From Ficedula albicollis (lineage: Eukaryota > Chordata > Aves > Passeriformes > Muscicapidae): DNA of 64,000 bases. The notes under the pieces are model-generated. The model made no database searches, was not told where the DNA came from, and was given only the letters and a program-made list of their open reading frames with translations. Position 1 is the stretch's first letter; each line of letters opens with the position of its first letter. This document shows positions 37,881 to 54,100 of the stretch, piece after piece. Position numbers and translations under genes: made by a program. Location: positions 26,703,136 to 26,767,135 of the forward strand of contig NC_021671.1 of assembly GCF_000247815.1 (NCBI RefSeq). Direction: 5' to 3'.

Positions 37881-40101
37881 GATGGAGGTCGCTCCCCAGA
37901 CGGGCTGTGTGGGCAAAGGCAAGAGGTTGGCAGAAAAGTCTGGGAGCGTGTCCTGCCTGTAGTGACTCTTTTTCTTTGGGGGAGTGGAGGGCAAACTTCA
38001 GTCTGAGTACCTGAATTACCTCCGTCCCGCTCCTCTCGCCAGTTTATGCTTTTAAATTGTTGATAGCTTTGGTAGTGTTGAGCTCTGAGTGGCGACAAAT
38101 TTGCATGCGGACACAGATATGCAAAAATGCTGATTTGGATTCTGTTTATGTGTATGATGCAGACTTGATCAGCCTCACCAGCGCTGAGGTGAGAGATTGC
38201 TTAAAGGTTTTGCTGGATTTTGACTAGTGTTCCTGCCTGGATTACAAAAGTAGTGGTAAAGCCACTGGTCAGAGTGCCCAGGGAGATGCAGGGTGAGACA
38301 CGGTAGCTGCTGAAAACTGTGCCAGTACTTGCGGATTTCAGTGGCACGGAGGACCGCAGGACTGAGCGTGTCTTGGTGGCAAAGGGCTTTCCTACAGTGC
38401 AAGGGATTGTAACCCAGACCCTGCAAGCCACACGCTGTTAAACTGAAATAAGGAATGGATTAATACCAGGTGTATTGTTCTCCTTATAACTTACCCAAGG
38501 GTTTAGAAAAGTTTAACAAACCCCACCCCCCCTCGCCAAACCAGAACATATCCAAGGCAGATAAAAGTAAATGAGGATGTAAAGTGCAAAGTCTTACAGT
38601 GGGGATTATTTTCAAAGTAACATTGACGTTAGATCTGTACATATGCAAGGCTGTCTTGAAGTAGTTGCAGAGGTTTTTATTCATTTTTAACAGTGAAATT
38701 ACATGCTTAACAAAAGGAACTTTTAAAGGCACAGTGGTAACTGACAGTCAAAGCAATATATGTCATTATCCAATTAGTACACACAAATGTGTTTTTATTA
38801 TTCACTTAACATACCTCTGTGTTTGGCTCCCAGAAATACAGTGTTTTATTTCTCAAAGTGTTTTAAGACTGGTATATGTTTTACTGCTGCAGTTGGAATG
38901 ATATTTGTGCACATTACAAGTATTTATATTGTTGTTGCTCATTGGGTTAACTCTGTCTAGAGAAAAATCTTTAAAATAAAAAATTGTGGGTAAATGCTGG
39001 TTAGACAAAATGTAGCATGCACTCAATTCCAGTTTTCTTCACAATGGGAAAATTTGCTTTATATTGCATTTAAAGTTGAATTGAGATAAATACTATTGCT
39101 TGTGTTTAAAAGAATGATAATATAACTAAATTTTCAAGTGCATTTGAATGGAATGTATGTTAGCATATAAAAGAGCATCTGTTGGTACTTACTAATATGA
39201 GAACAGAGAGCCTATTCAACAGAACCAACCTTTTTGTTTTGGTGAAAAATAAACTATCTAGCAATGTGATTTTGGCATTTGCTTCATTGGGAGACTGACG
39301 TGGTGGTGATATTAGCTTTTTAATTACAAGTTCTGGTACATTGCATTATCAGTTTTCTTTAGGAGGAAACATTTCAATTGTAGTTGGACTGTGCTGCTGT
39401 CCTAGTACCAAATACATACAATAGGTATAACAAGTTTGCCAAGGAATCTACTTTGTCTACGGCTCTAGGAAGAATTTTCCCTCTCTTGCCATATTTGAAC
39501 AAGATTTACTGAATGTGTTTGAAGTGGAGTATGTTTCCTGATGTTTCTGATTGGGTTTGCCTGATGATTCTGTTGGATTTACCTTTGTCATGGAAATGCA
39601 TGGCTTGTTCTGGGTTTCAGGCAGAAAGGAATCTTCATTTAGGTATGAGGTGCTCTAATGAAGCTCTGCTATGTGCGCAGGCATCCATGAAAACAAACAT
39701 CATCTTTGAATTTCACTAGCATTAGACATTTCCCACACTGATAGCTCCAGAGTAAGACAGCTGTGCACTAAAGAAAGTACAAGCTTCCCATGAGAGAACT
39801 GCTAATGCATCTCAGACCCAAGTATTATTCTGTTATTTAGCAGTGTTATGAATTAGGAATAATTACCTAACAGTGAAACACTGTAAGACCTCCAAACTAA
39901 TTTCATGATGCCTATTTTAGACTATAATATAAATAAATATGATGATTATCAGTGTTAACTTTATGTACTGCTGTAACTCACAAAAGCAGATATTTTCAAT
40001 TGCAATTAGCATTTGTAAGTTTATAAAGGAACACATTTGCAGTCTATGCAGCCATAAGTTACAGGCTACTTACAACACACAAAGATGTCCCCTGTTGACA
40101 T
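37881..40101. other. downstream of the CpG island, nothing recognised
   Basis: A 26-nt splice-flanked segment near 38161-38187 (atgatgcag | ... gctgag|gtgaga) could be a small exon, but it has no independent support. The rest is unique AT-rich sequence. Confidence 0.35.
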
Positions 40102-40328
40102 AGTTGGTTGGATGATGCTCTGTACTCCTGTTTTGAAATTTGAAGTTTCTGCTGATGCTGGAAACTAAATTTTTCACTGAGTATGGTTTTGAAATTTGAA
40201 GTTTCTGCTGATGCTGGAACCTAAATTTTTTACTGAGTATGGAGTTGGTTGGATGATGCTCTGTACTCCTGTTTTGAAATTTGAAGTTTCTGCTGATGCT
40301 GGAAACTAAATTTTTCACTGAGTATGGT
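40102..40328. repeat. nested tandem duplication (141-bp outer unit, about 56-bp inner unit)
   Basis: agttggttggatgatgctct occurs at 40102 and 40243. The inner segment gttttgaaatttgaagtttc occurs at 40130, 40186 and 40271. The copies differ by single bases. The structure implies an inner duplication followed by an outer one, or the reverse with partial loss. Confidence 0.95.
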
Positions 40329-42218
40329 TTTCCCCTAGAGATACAAGGCAAATGATTGTAATTATTTTGCAATAAAAAGCAAGTTCCAACCATTGCAGAC
40401 AAAAGTGCAATTGAAGGCTATCAAACCCTCTAGTAAAATAAAAATTAATATATCCAGGTTTGACACATCTTACCTAATGAGCGCACCCTACCACTGGAAA
40501 AAAAACCCCCTGACCTTTTACACAAGAAGGTAAACTAAGTGAATTAAGTATAAACATATTTTTTACATATTCTGTCTCTCTACTAAATGTATTTAAATTT
40601 TCTAACCTTGTTTTTCAAGTAGTTTGTGGTCACCTTGGCTGGATTTGCATGCAGTTGTTTATTTAAAAAAGTCTTCAGTAATGGCATATCTGGACAATTC
40701 ATTCACATTAGAAATCTGGTGCTAGAATAGCTCTGACATGAGGCTTATCTAAGAGGCTTTAAAATGTGTAAAAAAATACTTAAGATGAAAAAAATATGTT
40801 AAAGGATTTTTATCAATAATTATGATAATGAAGGTCACGAAGTGCAACCCATATTTTGTGGATGAATGTCTGTAGAGTGATGTTTCCTAGACTTTCCTGC
40901 TTCTGCTCTTCTGATTGTTATGTTTGTTTAAACTTTGTAGATTTTAGTAAAATGCTGTACTTCTTTATGTAAATTGCAGAGATAGAAGTTGAGAGCAGCC
41001 TGAAGTTTCGATACTTTCATATCTGTCTACTTCAATCCTTGAAAAACGAGAGCTTGCTTATGGGTGCCTTTTTATTTTCAAGTTAGGTGTAAGGTTAGCA
41101 GACTTCAATGTTTACTGTATTCTCAGCTTTCAATGCACTCTGCCTTATCAGTGTGTTTGAATCCATGTGGTGAATATAAAATGAAAAACTTCACGTATTT
41201 TTATTAAGACATACAGGCAGAAGTCTGTAAACGGGGCTCTGCCTTCTAGTGCTCAGGCTTTGCATTGTCACCTGTTGTAAACACACTCTTATTTCCTCGT
41301 TATGAAATGTGGCCAGAAAAAAGAACAGATCTCTAATGTGTGCGGTGCCTTCTTAATGTGGCTATTTGAATACCAATGTTCTGCTTCAAAATAGGATTTT
41401 CTGCCTTATGAGGAGGGCTGGTTCCTCAACTTTTCTTAGTGTGATGGCCTAAGGGTAGTGTTATTTTATAGTGTAATTCAGCTCATTTTATCCAAACTGT
41501 TCTTAAACATGTTTGGACCAGCACCTTGCTGCTTTAAGGCTCTGAAACACAGTACAAATAGGTCAATAAATGTAAAATTTTTGCTGGCAGTTGGGTTACC
41601 TAATGGACTTGAGCAGTTAAAGAAAGGAGGGATTCCGCTTTAATAGCTTTTAGTGGTTCAAAATGGACTGGAAATAAGCAGAGGAAAATCAATTAAATAG
41701 TAAGCTGAAGCAAAATTCCTCCAATTTTGCTGTTACATATGAGAAACCAGGATCCTAACTCTCCACTGTCTAGTACTTTGCTGTTCCTCTGCTGATTTCA
41801 CAAAGTAGGTAAAAAATGGAGGCTGCCATGGCAGCTGGGAAACAGTTCAAAGGCCTGGGCATCCTCCAGGTTAGATGATGAAATTGGAGGAGGAGGAAAT
41901 TGTGGCTGGGCACAAATTTCTGGGATTGCAGGCTGCCCCACAGTAAAAGTGGTATAAATGTACAAAAACCACCCGCTGCAACTGTAGGGAGTTTTAAGTC
42001 TCTCTGCACAGCTGTGAAGAATCAGATGTTTAAGGAAGTAAACTCTTGATGAAATGATCTCTCAGAATATTTCTAGCATCATCTCTGATGCCACCAGCCA
42101 AAGAGAATACGTGCTGCAAAATCAGGCCAATGGATATTGGGTTTATTGAGGAAACAATACATAGAGGAGAAAATACAAACTGGCAGTCCTTAGGAACCTA
42201 GAGAAGACTACTACAAAG
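40329..42218. other. non-coding stretch, nothing recognised
   Basis: Unique AT-rich sequence without supported features. Confidence 0.4.
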
Positions 42219-43120
<902 letters not shown>

Positions 43121-45527
43121 ATTTACTTGTGCCTTTGTGATTACAGTACTTTTTTCTTTATCCATACATGGAGGTTTTTTCCGCTGGTTTTCTTGCCTCT
43201 CTAAAAAACAATTTAATCTTATCCTAATTTTAGCTCAAAGCACTGGTCCTAATTTCCCCAGAGCATTCCATCATTTACGTATCTGTAAGTAATTGAAAAT
43301 CAGATGTGAAAATGATGGGAAATCAGGTGTGCACTCAGAGTAAAATGCTAGATTTGCAAAAGTTTTCAGGTCTCTTTTTTTGTCAAATGTAAAAGTATTG
43401 AAGTTGAACAGCCTTTCTCTTTTGCTCCTTAAGCCACCCATATTTGCTAGTGTTAAGGTCATCTATAAAAAATTATGTTCCCACTGCCACACTGAAATCA
43501 AAGAAATACCAGCCATTTCAGAATAACAGGAACAAGAAGTAATTGCTGTGTCCACTACACAGTACCAAGGAAAAAGGAAAAAAAATAAGGGTACTCATTA
43601 CTGTCACTGTTATGGGTACTCATTTTCATGGTCTAGGCATCTGAAGCATCAAACAGCCATCCTCAGACAGTTATACAGCCTTTTCCCAAACACTGCTTGC
43701 ACTGAAGAAAGAGTTTATACTTCTACCAATCAGCAAAGATACAAAACTCAGAGAGTTACAAAAATGTCATTACAGTCTCCCTAGGAAATGGAACATCCAG
43801 CTGCAAAGCATTTATAAAGTACATCAAATACTTCATATCTCATAGCAGCTAGCAAAATGTGTCTTGATTTATCTGTTTGAGAGCTCATCTCCAGTGTCTC
43901 TTTGGAGCTGGTCTTGATCTTTCATCAAGGTCTTTCATGGAAGTTTTTAACCATATTGGAATTGTGAAAATGCTGCTTTTAAACCATATTGGAAATATGG
44001 CATTATGTTGCTTTAACTGACAATTTTTTACAAAATCAATGTAAACATGCCCATAAAGGATAAAATGACATTGGACTCTCCAGTTGTTTAATTAGGCTGA
44101 GCTGCAAATATGTAAGATGAATAATGGACTGCTGATTAACACTTGACTTCATAAGCTGGCATAACAGTGCTGAAATCATTAAAATAATTTGTCAGTTCAT
44201 AAGAAGACTTACTGTAATGAGTTTTTAAAGTGAATTGCATAGTTTCAAAGGGTCTCCAAACCAGAACAGCATTTTAAATGAGACTCTAGTGCCTGTTAAT
44301 TTAATAAAGCATTTCAGCACTTAAAACCAGGTAATACTCTGGTTAGTCTAGCAGAATAAGAATGTGGGAGTTGAGCTTACTCAAGTTTGAGATGTGCATC
44401 ATAGACTTTGACACTGATGGCCAGCATCCTTGTCAGTCTTGAGGCTGGAGTACAGAAGTGCTGTGTTGAATGGATATAGAAAAAAGGTCCAGTTGATACA
44501 GATCTCTAATCTAGCGGGAACCTTGCCATTTCAGGTTCAGTTCTAGGTGACTAATTTTTGTCTTCTATTGATGGTGAAAGCACATTTGGCTTAAGATGCT
44601 TCCTCAATGTCTCAACACTAATCTAGTCCAGAACACACCAGAATTTTTTTGTGGTATTAGGTAGATAAACATTCAACTTTGGATGTGTCTGATTTTTTTA
44701 TCCTCCTGAAAAACTGTTTGGGACTCAACTTTTTGATTTCAACCCATTCCAGCATAACACCAGCACATCATCTTATAGAAATTCTGTCCAGTTAGGTAAT
44801 TGTACCTTCCATTGTGTGAATAGGGGAAAGAGGGCATTGATCCTTTTTAGTATTCCTCTCAACATTGAATGGCAGCTTAGAAAAATGAAATTTAATTATT
44901 TATAAAGATAAGACCAAGTTTTTGATGTAATAAGGGAGCTCATTTTTTAAAACACTGAATTCCTGTTGTCCCTAGAGATCAAGCTTTTGTGTGTGTAAAT
45001 GCTGCCTTGGAGGGCAGCACAGCAAAAGGAAAAAGTCCTGCTCAAAGAAGCAAAAAGAGTCTTCAAGCTGCAAGAGTCCATGTTTTCAAAATGATGGCCT
45101 CTCTGAAATTAGGGGTGTGCAGAGACCTGAATCGAAGCACACATGTGGTGACGAAAGGCTGTTGAAAGCCCTATGCAAAAGCCACTGTAGAAACTGGCAA
45201 AGCTATACACTCTGAGAACTTTTGTGAACTTCCTGTCATGTTTTTCTGGGACATGTCTTTTCATGGGCATTGCACACATTCTGTGGATGTGCTGTGTGTT
45301 TTTAAAGGCTGTCTCTACGTGGACATGTCTCTACCTTGAGATGTGCTCAAGCAAATTACTCTCTGTTATGTAATTCATCATATTAAGAAGACGTGGTGGG
45401 TAGTGCAGGCTTGGGCAGGAAGTCAGTAACATCACTCCACACTTTGTGGTATGGATCCAGCACTGAAAGGGATAAGGAGTTTTCAAAATACCACTGAAAC
45501 AGGAGAGGCTGTTTGAGCTTTATAACA
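43121..45527. other. non-coding stretch, nothing recognised
   Basis: Unique AT-rich sequence. Small imperfect repeats (gggtactcatt at about 43589 and 43614; accatattggaa at about 43951 and 43983) are too short to classify. Confidence 0.4.
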
Positions 45528-45571
45528 ACACAGGAAGGGGATGTGTCAAACACAGGAAGGGGATGTGCCAA
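45528..45571. repeat. two-copy tandem duplication, period 22 bp
   Basis: acacaggaaggggatgtg occurs at 45528 and 45550. Confidence 0.9.
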
Positions 45572-48568
45572 CTCTGATTGAATAATTGTATTAACTTTCC
45601 ATGTCGCTGGGAGGGTGGCTGTTTCTGCTCAAAACTGACAATTATAAAATCCTCTGAAGACAACATTAGATTTGTTTGGAAAGGTGGATCCAACTGTATC
45701 TTTTGTGTTATAAAAGTATGTGTGAGTCTAAAGCCCATGAGCTCTTTTCCTTTTTCAATTTAAGAAAGTCACAAGTGACTATTTTCCTGGGTAATGTTGA
45801 CAAATAGAAATGCTTTGAGACCAGCTGTTCCTAAGGGATAACCCATGGCACAATCATAGGTGGCAATAACTTATAGCTGCTCCCATTCCAGACTGGATAT
45901 GACATAGAAACCTAAAGATAGAAAGATACTTGTTCAGCTACTAAGCTCTAGCGGCAGCCACATGCTGTACTGATTCTGTATCTGACAACTACATTTCTTT
46001 TCTGAATGTCCAGGGGACATAATGCTTCCCATGATTTTCATTCTGCAAGAGAGTGAAAAATCTACTAGCTTTCTACAATAATGCTTCTCTCAGAAGATGA
46101 TGGGCTAATGTCTTATGCTCCATTGAAGCTGATTGTCAAAAGCAGCAGCGAGGGCTTGCCAGTTCTTTTTGGTAGCTTGTCATGTGGATGCTGACCTTGT
46201 GCAGCAGTGGGATTGCATCATCTGGGTACAGGACACTGGCAGGCTGCACAGGGATTAGCACTCCCTGGGAGGCTGATGCAAACATAGCCTTGCAGAACAC
46301 TACAGTGGGCTGCCCTCCTCACTGGCACCCTCCTCACTCAGAGCTTTCCTTGCTTTAGTTTGTGCTGGATCCTTAAATGAAGAGAAGAAAATGCTGTCAG
46401 GGCTTACCTCATTTTAATACTGAGGAAGAAAAAGGGAAAGCAATGAGTGTCTCTGTTTTCTGCCTGACCTCCACTGTGAGGAAAGGGAAAGCCAGCAAGC
46501 ATACAGGACTTGGTTGAAAAGGAAACAATCATCCTCTTAATCAGGACAATCTTTTTCCTTGCTCTCTCGTCTGTTGCTGGCTTTATGTTACCTGCTGGCA
46601 AGGAAGTGTTGGGATCCTTTAAGCTCCACAGAGATTATTTTTCTTTTGATCTTCTACCTTTTCTGCTTTTAGCAAAGGAAGAGACAAATCTCTGCATTGT
46701 TTTAATTTCCTTTAAATCCTGCTAGGTCTTTCTAGTCCCTTAAGCTGTTGACAATCTAGTGCCACTCTGAATTAATGCTGTCTTCTCTAACCTATTAGGG
46801 AGATGCTGTGATTTGCAGTCACATTGGCAGAGCATCTCAAGCTTCTTTGATATGTTTGTGGGCATGAGTTTCTGGAGTGCCTTCAGCTGTTCATTGATAG
46901 CAAGAAGAGAGCTTTTCCATGCTACTGACTCATACTCTGATGTAGGATGGAGCTCTGCAAAAGCTGGCTCCTGGCTCGTACAGAGCTGTGAGTCTGTGAG
47001 GTGCCAGGTGCAGGACGTTTTGCTTGCTGACCTGATAGAAAGGCCCTTGTTTCACTGCAGTTATAGTTTAAGTGTGCCTGCTTTGGATTCATATTAAGGC
47101 ACTACTAGGGCTGAAGTTCAATTTAATACTTTAAGTAAGCTCTAAGCATATTTCAGCAGAGGCATCTGCTAGATCTGCTGGCACACAGAAGTGAGTTCAG
47201 ATGAGGAATGTGATCTTTAAATCATCTTTCAGTGTACAAAGCAACTGAATGGGTTATCTACAGAAAGTTTGTAATGTGAAGTCACACTATTATTATTATC
47301 AGAAATTAACCAATGAGGGAAAATTTCTAAGTCACTAGCCTTTAAAACTTTCTTTAATCAGGTTTTTCAAAAACATCAGTGTCTGAACATCAGGAACATC
47401 TTTGGTTTTCTGTCAAGCTGCCCAGCAGGCACATCACATGGCCCATAGAAGCAACAGGAAAATTATGTTTTCCCCACATGTTTATTTTCACTTTATAGTA
47501 TTTTTGTTCCCTAAAAACTGTGAAGAATTAAATACAGATGAGGATGAACTCACACCATTGGAGAAGTTTCATGTTATGCCAGTAATTTAATTTTGCTTCA
47601 TTGAGGAATAAAACCTGCTCATCTCTCTTAACTGTTTGATGTGCATTTGTCAATAAAAAGTGTTTGTTTCCAACGACCTTGTATATTTCTGTAATCAAAA
47701 ATACTTGACACAAACAGCTAAAGGGCATAAACATACATGTCGCCTCACTCTTGACTGAGACTGGATGTTGTACTGACCCTCTACTCAGGAGAAGAGCACA
47801 TTTGGGCAATGACTTGCATCATCTTCATTCTGAGCCTACCTTAACAAGGTGTAGCTATCTATTGTTTTCATCTGTACATTGAAGCTAAGTAATATTGCCA
47901 TGTTTTCATATATATAGGTCTAAGGAGCTAACTCTGTAAGTATTTCCCAATGAATTGTGCATGATGAAATCCAGCAGCAACAAAACAAAAAACCTGTGGC
48001 TTGTGACTGAAGGTATGTTACAAGTGACAATAGGAATATTCCTGAAATAGTCTGATTTTCATCAAGTCAGTGTAAGATTAAACAACATAAGCCACATGAT
48101 GCAACAATGATAGTTTAATAATATCATTATTATTATTATAACCTAATTAATGATAGCCATTATATTAAAATAGTTAGTAATTGCAATACATTAGTTGCAA
48201 AGAGACTGCTTTGGGAAATATCGGTATCCATACCATGTTGTAATTCTTGGAGAAAGATAAAATCCAGACTATCTGAAAGACAACACTAAAAAAATTTGAA
48301 AAATATGGGAAACTGTCTTGGTCCATTGTTATAAATTCCTCCGTTTCTGTACAGCAGGACGTGTAATTTCAAAATAAAAACCAACATGAAATTTCATTTC
48401 TTTTGCCTGAATATTTCAGCAGATATTTTCATGAATGCAATATGAGCACATCCTAGAAATGGATATTAGGCAGTAATATCTCAACAATTTTAAATCTTGA
48501 AAACTGGGACTAAAACTGATGAATGTAAACGATCATAAATATTTCAGTGAAATATGGTAGATGTTACC
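45572..48568. other. non-coding stretch, nothing recognised
   Basis: Unique sequence; AT-rich towards the right, with short tta/att runs near 48.12 kb. Confidence 0.4.
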
Positions 48569-49167
<599 letters not shown>

Positions 49168-50329
49168 AGATTGTAATTATATTAAAGACTTCTCATTTTA
49201 TGGATTATGACTATGTTCTTACATCCTTCATTATGTGTTTAGCAGATCAAGTCTGAAAGTTGATGAATAGCAACTTGTGCATTCAGTACAGAACTTTTGT
49301 GCAACAGTGTGAAATACAGTTTTAATAGCATTTCTATAAGGATTTGGTGAAACCAGTACCACTCTTCTGCTGAGGCCATCCAGTCAGGTGCTGATGTGTG
49401 TGAGCAGACAGAGCTCTGCAGGTCCCTCTGCTCTCTCCAGCTGCTTGTACCAAGGCAGGTGCTGTATTTGTCTGTGGTCAGACAACTGAAGCATCAAACA
49501 GGATGGTTTCAGTAAGAAAAGAAGTTTGAAACCCCTGTGTAGTGATGAAGAATGAGGTTTGATGGAGTGTATTTTAATGTAAAGGGGTTCCCCTGGTGGT
49601 AATCACCATTAACTTCTGCTCCTTTTAGCTTTTTACAGCTTTTTACAGTGTTGGAAGAACGTTTCACTTGCTTTTGGGTTGAAGTAAGGGTCTGTGGTAT
49701 TGTCTGCCCTATTCCTTCGTAAAGTTTGAAAAGTCCTCTCCACTCCCAAGTTTTCAAGCTTAACTTTTTAGAGGCATCTATGACCTTACTGTTTATTTTC
49801 TGCTTTGTTTTCTGCTTCTCTGCTAGACTTGTCAGAAAGAGAGTGATTGACTAGAATTCACTTTTGAAGGTTATTGATTGCACACAGGAGTGAAATGTTT
49901 GGAAAGAGAGGAAAAAATAAAATGGAAGTAGTTTTATTCTGTTTCTGAGGCATCAAATATAAACCTGAAGATGGAGAGTTATGCTGAGATGCCAGAGTTG
50001 GAAGAGCTTGGATGCAATGTTATTTAGTACACTAAATCCTATATGCTTTGAAGGCTTGACATGAGTCCCTCTCTGTGTGCTTCACTAACTTTTGAGTTGA
50101 ATGTTTGCTGTTAAGGACTGTCTGAAAGCCAGTTTGGTTATCAGGTCACTGTGCAGGGTCCTCAGATGGCAGGTGGTGGTACAATGGGGATCCAAGATGT
50201 GAGAGGGCTAGGACAGCAACCCTATGTAGCTACTTAAAAAACTTTGTACATGAGACAGTGTTGGACTGATCTGTATGAGTATGAGGCCAACAGACCTATT
50301 TTTCAGATAGGCTAGGAGAGATCATCAAA
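49168..50329. other. non-coding stretch, nothing recognised
   Basis: Unique sequence without supported features. Confidence 0.4.
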
Positions 50330-50440
50330 CTAGGAATAAATTTCCACCTGACGGAGAACCAGTAGAAGGACAACCTGGTAATTGTCTAGGAATAAATTTC
50401 CACCTGACGGAGAACCATTAGAAGGACAATCTGGTAATTG
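50330..50440. repeat. two-copy tandem duplication, period 56 bp
   Basis: ctaggaataaatttccacct starts at 50330 and at 50386. The copies differ by two substitutions (agtagaagg against attagaagg; caacctgg against caatctgg). Confidence 0.95.
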
Positions 50441-51000
50441 CAGCACTTAAACTTTTATGGCTCATTTCTGTCCCATGCCTAGCTTCACAGTAGGAAAAAA
50501 TAGGTTTATGGCATTGTTTAGATCTGTAGAGCTTAGTGGGGTCTTGTCTCCTTTCAATTTCTGGTGTTTGTGTTTTTCTGAGAGGAGTTTGTTTAGCAAT
50601 TCGGTACTGAAGTTGGTCTGAGATAAGAAAACTGAGAAGTCTTTCTGTAGCTGAAATGCAGTGACTTAGATCTAAGGAAATGGCTGATATGGTGCTATGC
50701 TCAGCCTCTCTTCATGTAATAGATGAATTGAGCTTTTCATCTTTGTCTCCCTTTCCTGTACTCACCTGAGTAAGTCTATGTCATTCTTGCACCAAGGAGC
50801 TCAGCACTGAAGCCAGCACATCACATGTATCTCACCAGTGAGAGCTGGGAGGGAGGATCCCTTTCTGTTACCTACTGACTTGCAGCCCCTAATGCAGTGC
50901 AGGATGTGAATATTGTCTTATTTCTTGAAAAAACAGTGATCCCAAACCACTGGTCCACTACCTCCAAGTGGCTGGATTATTTTCAGAAAGTAATTCTTTA

Positions 51001-51150
51001 AAAGCTCTTGTGCTCTATTGCTGCTCCAGGTGCGTAGGCCATGCAACCCTGTGTACAGATGCTTATTAGTGTTAGAAAGCTCTTGTGCTCTATTGCTGCT
51101 CCAGGTGCATAGGCCATGCAACCCTGTGTACAGATGCTTAGTAGTGTTAG
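51001..51150. repeat. two-copy tandem duplication, period 75 bp
   Basis: aaagctcttgtgctctattg starts at 51001 and at 51076. Two or three substitutions separate the copies (gtgcgtagg against gtgcatagg). Confidence 0.95.
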
Positions 51151-54100
51151 GTGGAAGTATTTTAATGAAGCAAATATAGTGAGTTTGTACTGGAAAGTGT
51201 GCTAAAAGTAGAAAGCTGGTTATCTTTCTCTGTTTATACATAGTAAGGCATAAATGCAGGCCATGAAATATATGTATGTCATGTACAATATAGCAGAATG
51301 TCCAGCTGGCCCCCAAAAGCCCTACTGAAAACATCCTCCAAGACCTCGTGCTGTCAACATTGTAGGACTAAGGGACTACAGTCAGTCTACCTTAATTTCT
51401 TAAGTTAAGTCTAAGCACTTGTAAGTAAATGTAAGGTTATCTCGAACAGAGGTGCATCAAACCCAGTTTTGGATTCACCAGAATATATACAGCAGTCTAG
51501 CTGCAATAATGAGGGCAGATATCTGGAAGAAAATGACCTCCAAGTAGATGTTCCCTAAAACTATCTTGCTGGGAAACTGTGAAACAAGTCCAGTATTTAT
51601 ATAGGAAACAGGTCTTGAATCTACTGATGATATTTTTCCACTCCTGGTGCAAAATTGGAATGTGCAGCTACATAATTTACAGTCATACGGTGAAAAGCAA
51701 TATTTTGAAAACAAGTCATCATTAGAATGTGTTTGAATGAGTTTCAGCCTTGCTTCTCAAATATTACAGGCTTTTACATCTTGTTATAGACCTGCAGTTT
51801 TTTGGAAAGCATTGTGTTTTATCAGAATAAAATGTACACAGCAGCCATGTACACAAAACAATGTTGTAAAGACACCGAGGCATAACCTGCTGATACTCCT
51901 CAGTGTGTGTAAAATATTGAACCATGAGGTGTGGGACAGTAGCAAAGCGCACAGCATGATTTCCTGGGAGTGTCCAATGGAAGATGTCCCCTTGGGAAAG
52001 AACAGAAGGGATGGGCATGTGATTTGGACTCAACAAACTTGACTTTTCACATGCCTTTAGGAAGGCTAGTTGGACATATGGCTGTGTGGATGTCACTGTA
52101 GTCATGAGCAAGCAAGAAGACAGATTTTACCCCAGTAAACAAGTGTACTGCATGTAAAGGAAAGACAGGAAGAAACAGGAAAAATAAGCAGGAGTGCAGA
52201 AGATCATAGGATAATGAATTTGACAGAAAAGCAAAGATTTCAGTTCATATTTTGCCTTGTTAATGTCAGAAAGGTTGGTAGTTTTTAAGAGAACATCAGA
52301 AGTACTGAGAGACTAAAAGTCAATAAGCACACTTAGGACAACTTGGAAAAGTGGAGAAATATTTTGGAAAGAAGCAGGAAAATTGTGTCCTGTGGAATTA
52401 CTGTCAGGGGTAAGGCAAGGATCAGAGGTGTGCTAGGTTACTCCATGGGGTGCTGGTCTTATTGTAAGAGCCTGTTACTGAGGTGATCCATCACTCTAGC
52501 AAGGGAGCTAGAAGAGTGGATCACAGCAGCTGGGATGATGAATTTGAAGGTTGATACTAGTAGCAGGGATGTGAATATCTTTAAAAAGGCCTGAAAGGAG
52601 GAAATTCTTGGAACCAGAACAAAAACTAGTGCAAAGTAGGAGGTAGAGACCTGAAGGTGCAGATAGTCACCAAGTGTAAACCTGTAGAGATACAGTGAAG
52701 GCAAGGTTGGCCCATATTTAAAAAGATGCTTCATCTTCATAGACAGACAACCCCTCAAACAAAACCCAAGGAGGAGGGCAGCAATGATGTGTACAAAGCA
52801 GCAAAAGGACTATAGCAGAGTTCAGGTGGGCTCACCAAAGACTGGTGGGCTGGAAGGGAAATCCACTTGGTACTCTTGTAGTAATAAAAAGAGAGGTGCT
52901 TAGCATTGCTTAAAGAGGAAGTATCTTAGTAAAATGGAATTTATGTTTTAAAAAATAAATATTAAAGACCTCAAAACATTGGTGTTCCATGGTATTTGAG
53001 CTGCATCAGTTAATCAGAAAAACAGATTAGGAACCTCACAGGAGCACTGTGCCATACCTGAATATGCCTCCCATCACAGGTGAAAGAAATGGCAGAAAGG
53101 AGCTTAGCACCTCAGCTGAGTACTTGGAAAATGCATGAATGGTGAAATAGGCTCATTGACTGCAACTACACTGCTTTTTCTCAAAGTTACACAGGGACAT
53201 AAGTGCCTTGCTGAATTGAGAGCCTGAGGGTAGGGATTAGAACTTGTGTTTTCTTGGCTCTCTGCCTGAGCAAAATTGGTTATGCCACACCGATCCTGAA
53301 ACAAAACTTCTGTTTGTATTATTTGCAGAATGCTGTGGGGAAATGAAAGCTGGTAAGGCATAATTTTATTTGTGTGCTTTGAAATTTTATATTATCATGT
53401 ATTTCTTATTGCTCTGTAATGAAGCTCTGATTTCCATATTAAAATTAATAAAATGAAAATAACATGAATGTAATATTCCTGCTGAATGCACATTGACTAG
53501 AGAAGGTTTTCACATTATTCCACAGGCATATATTTATGACAGCCTATTTATCTGTGTCTTGAGAAGGCTGCAGGTCCACAGGAAGTTCAATCACTCACAT
53601 TTTGTTTACTCAGTTGCACTAGAATTCACATGCAATCCACACTTGAATACCACTTTTAAACTAAGAAGTAAGAGAATAAGTTCCACTGTAATCATGTATA
53701 AGCATTTTTTGGCTGTTGCTCGCTTGTAATGGGTGAGTTTAAAAAAGATAGCACTTACTGGAAAGAAATAATCTGCTAAAGTAGAGCTTATATTTCATAA
53801 TGAACCTTTGCTTTATCACAGATATTGGGCAGAGAACAAGAGTGTCACAGTTTTGATTTGGGGTCACTAAGTATATCAAATTAATTCATTTATGACTTTT
53901 GTTATTTCGGCCTCTCAACTTAGCAAAGACCAAATAGTTTGCAATGAACAAAATCAGTGCTCTGTAGGATTTGGCAAACGTTGTGCATTCTGAAGGGGTG
54001 ATGGTTTGAAAGTTGTGTTTGTCTCTCACCACTGGTTATTCCTGATGAAAGCAGGCATCATGGGTTGTTCCTTACATCCCTGCAAAGGTACCATAACCCT

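Noticed and set aside
37497..38098. Minus-strand frames of 165 and 191 codons across the second CpG island
   Set aside because: High GC leaves few stop codons. They are rich in Ala, Arg, Pro and Ser and lack any recognisable domain.
47402..47590. 62-codon frame with an acidic stretch (NCEELNTDEDELTPLEKF)
   Set aside because: The stretch looks protein-like, but no acceptor and donor fit it and no family is recognised.
53329..53352. 24-nt microexon-like segment with good splice sites
   Set aside because: It is too short to test, has no neighbouring exon, and short splice-like pairs are frequent by chance.
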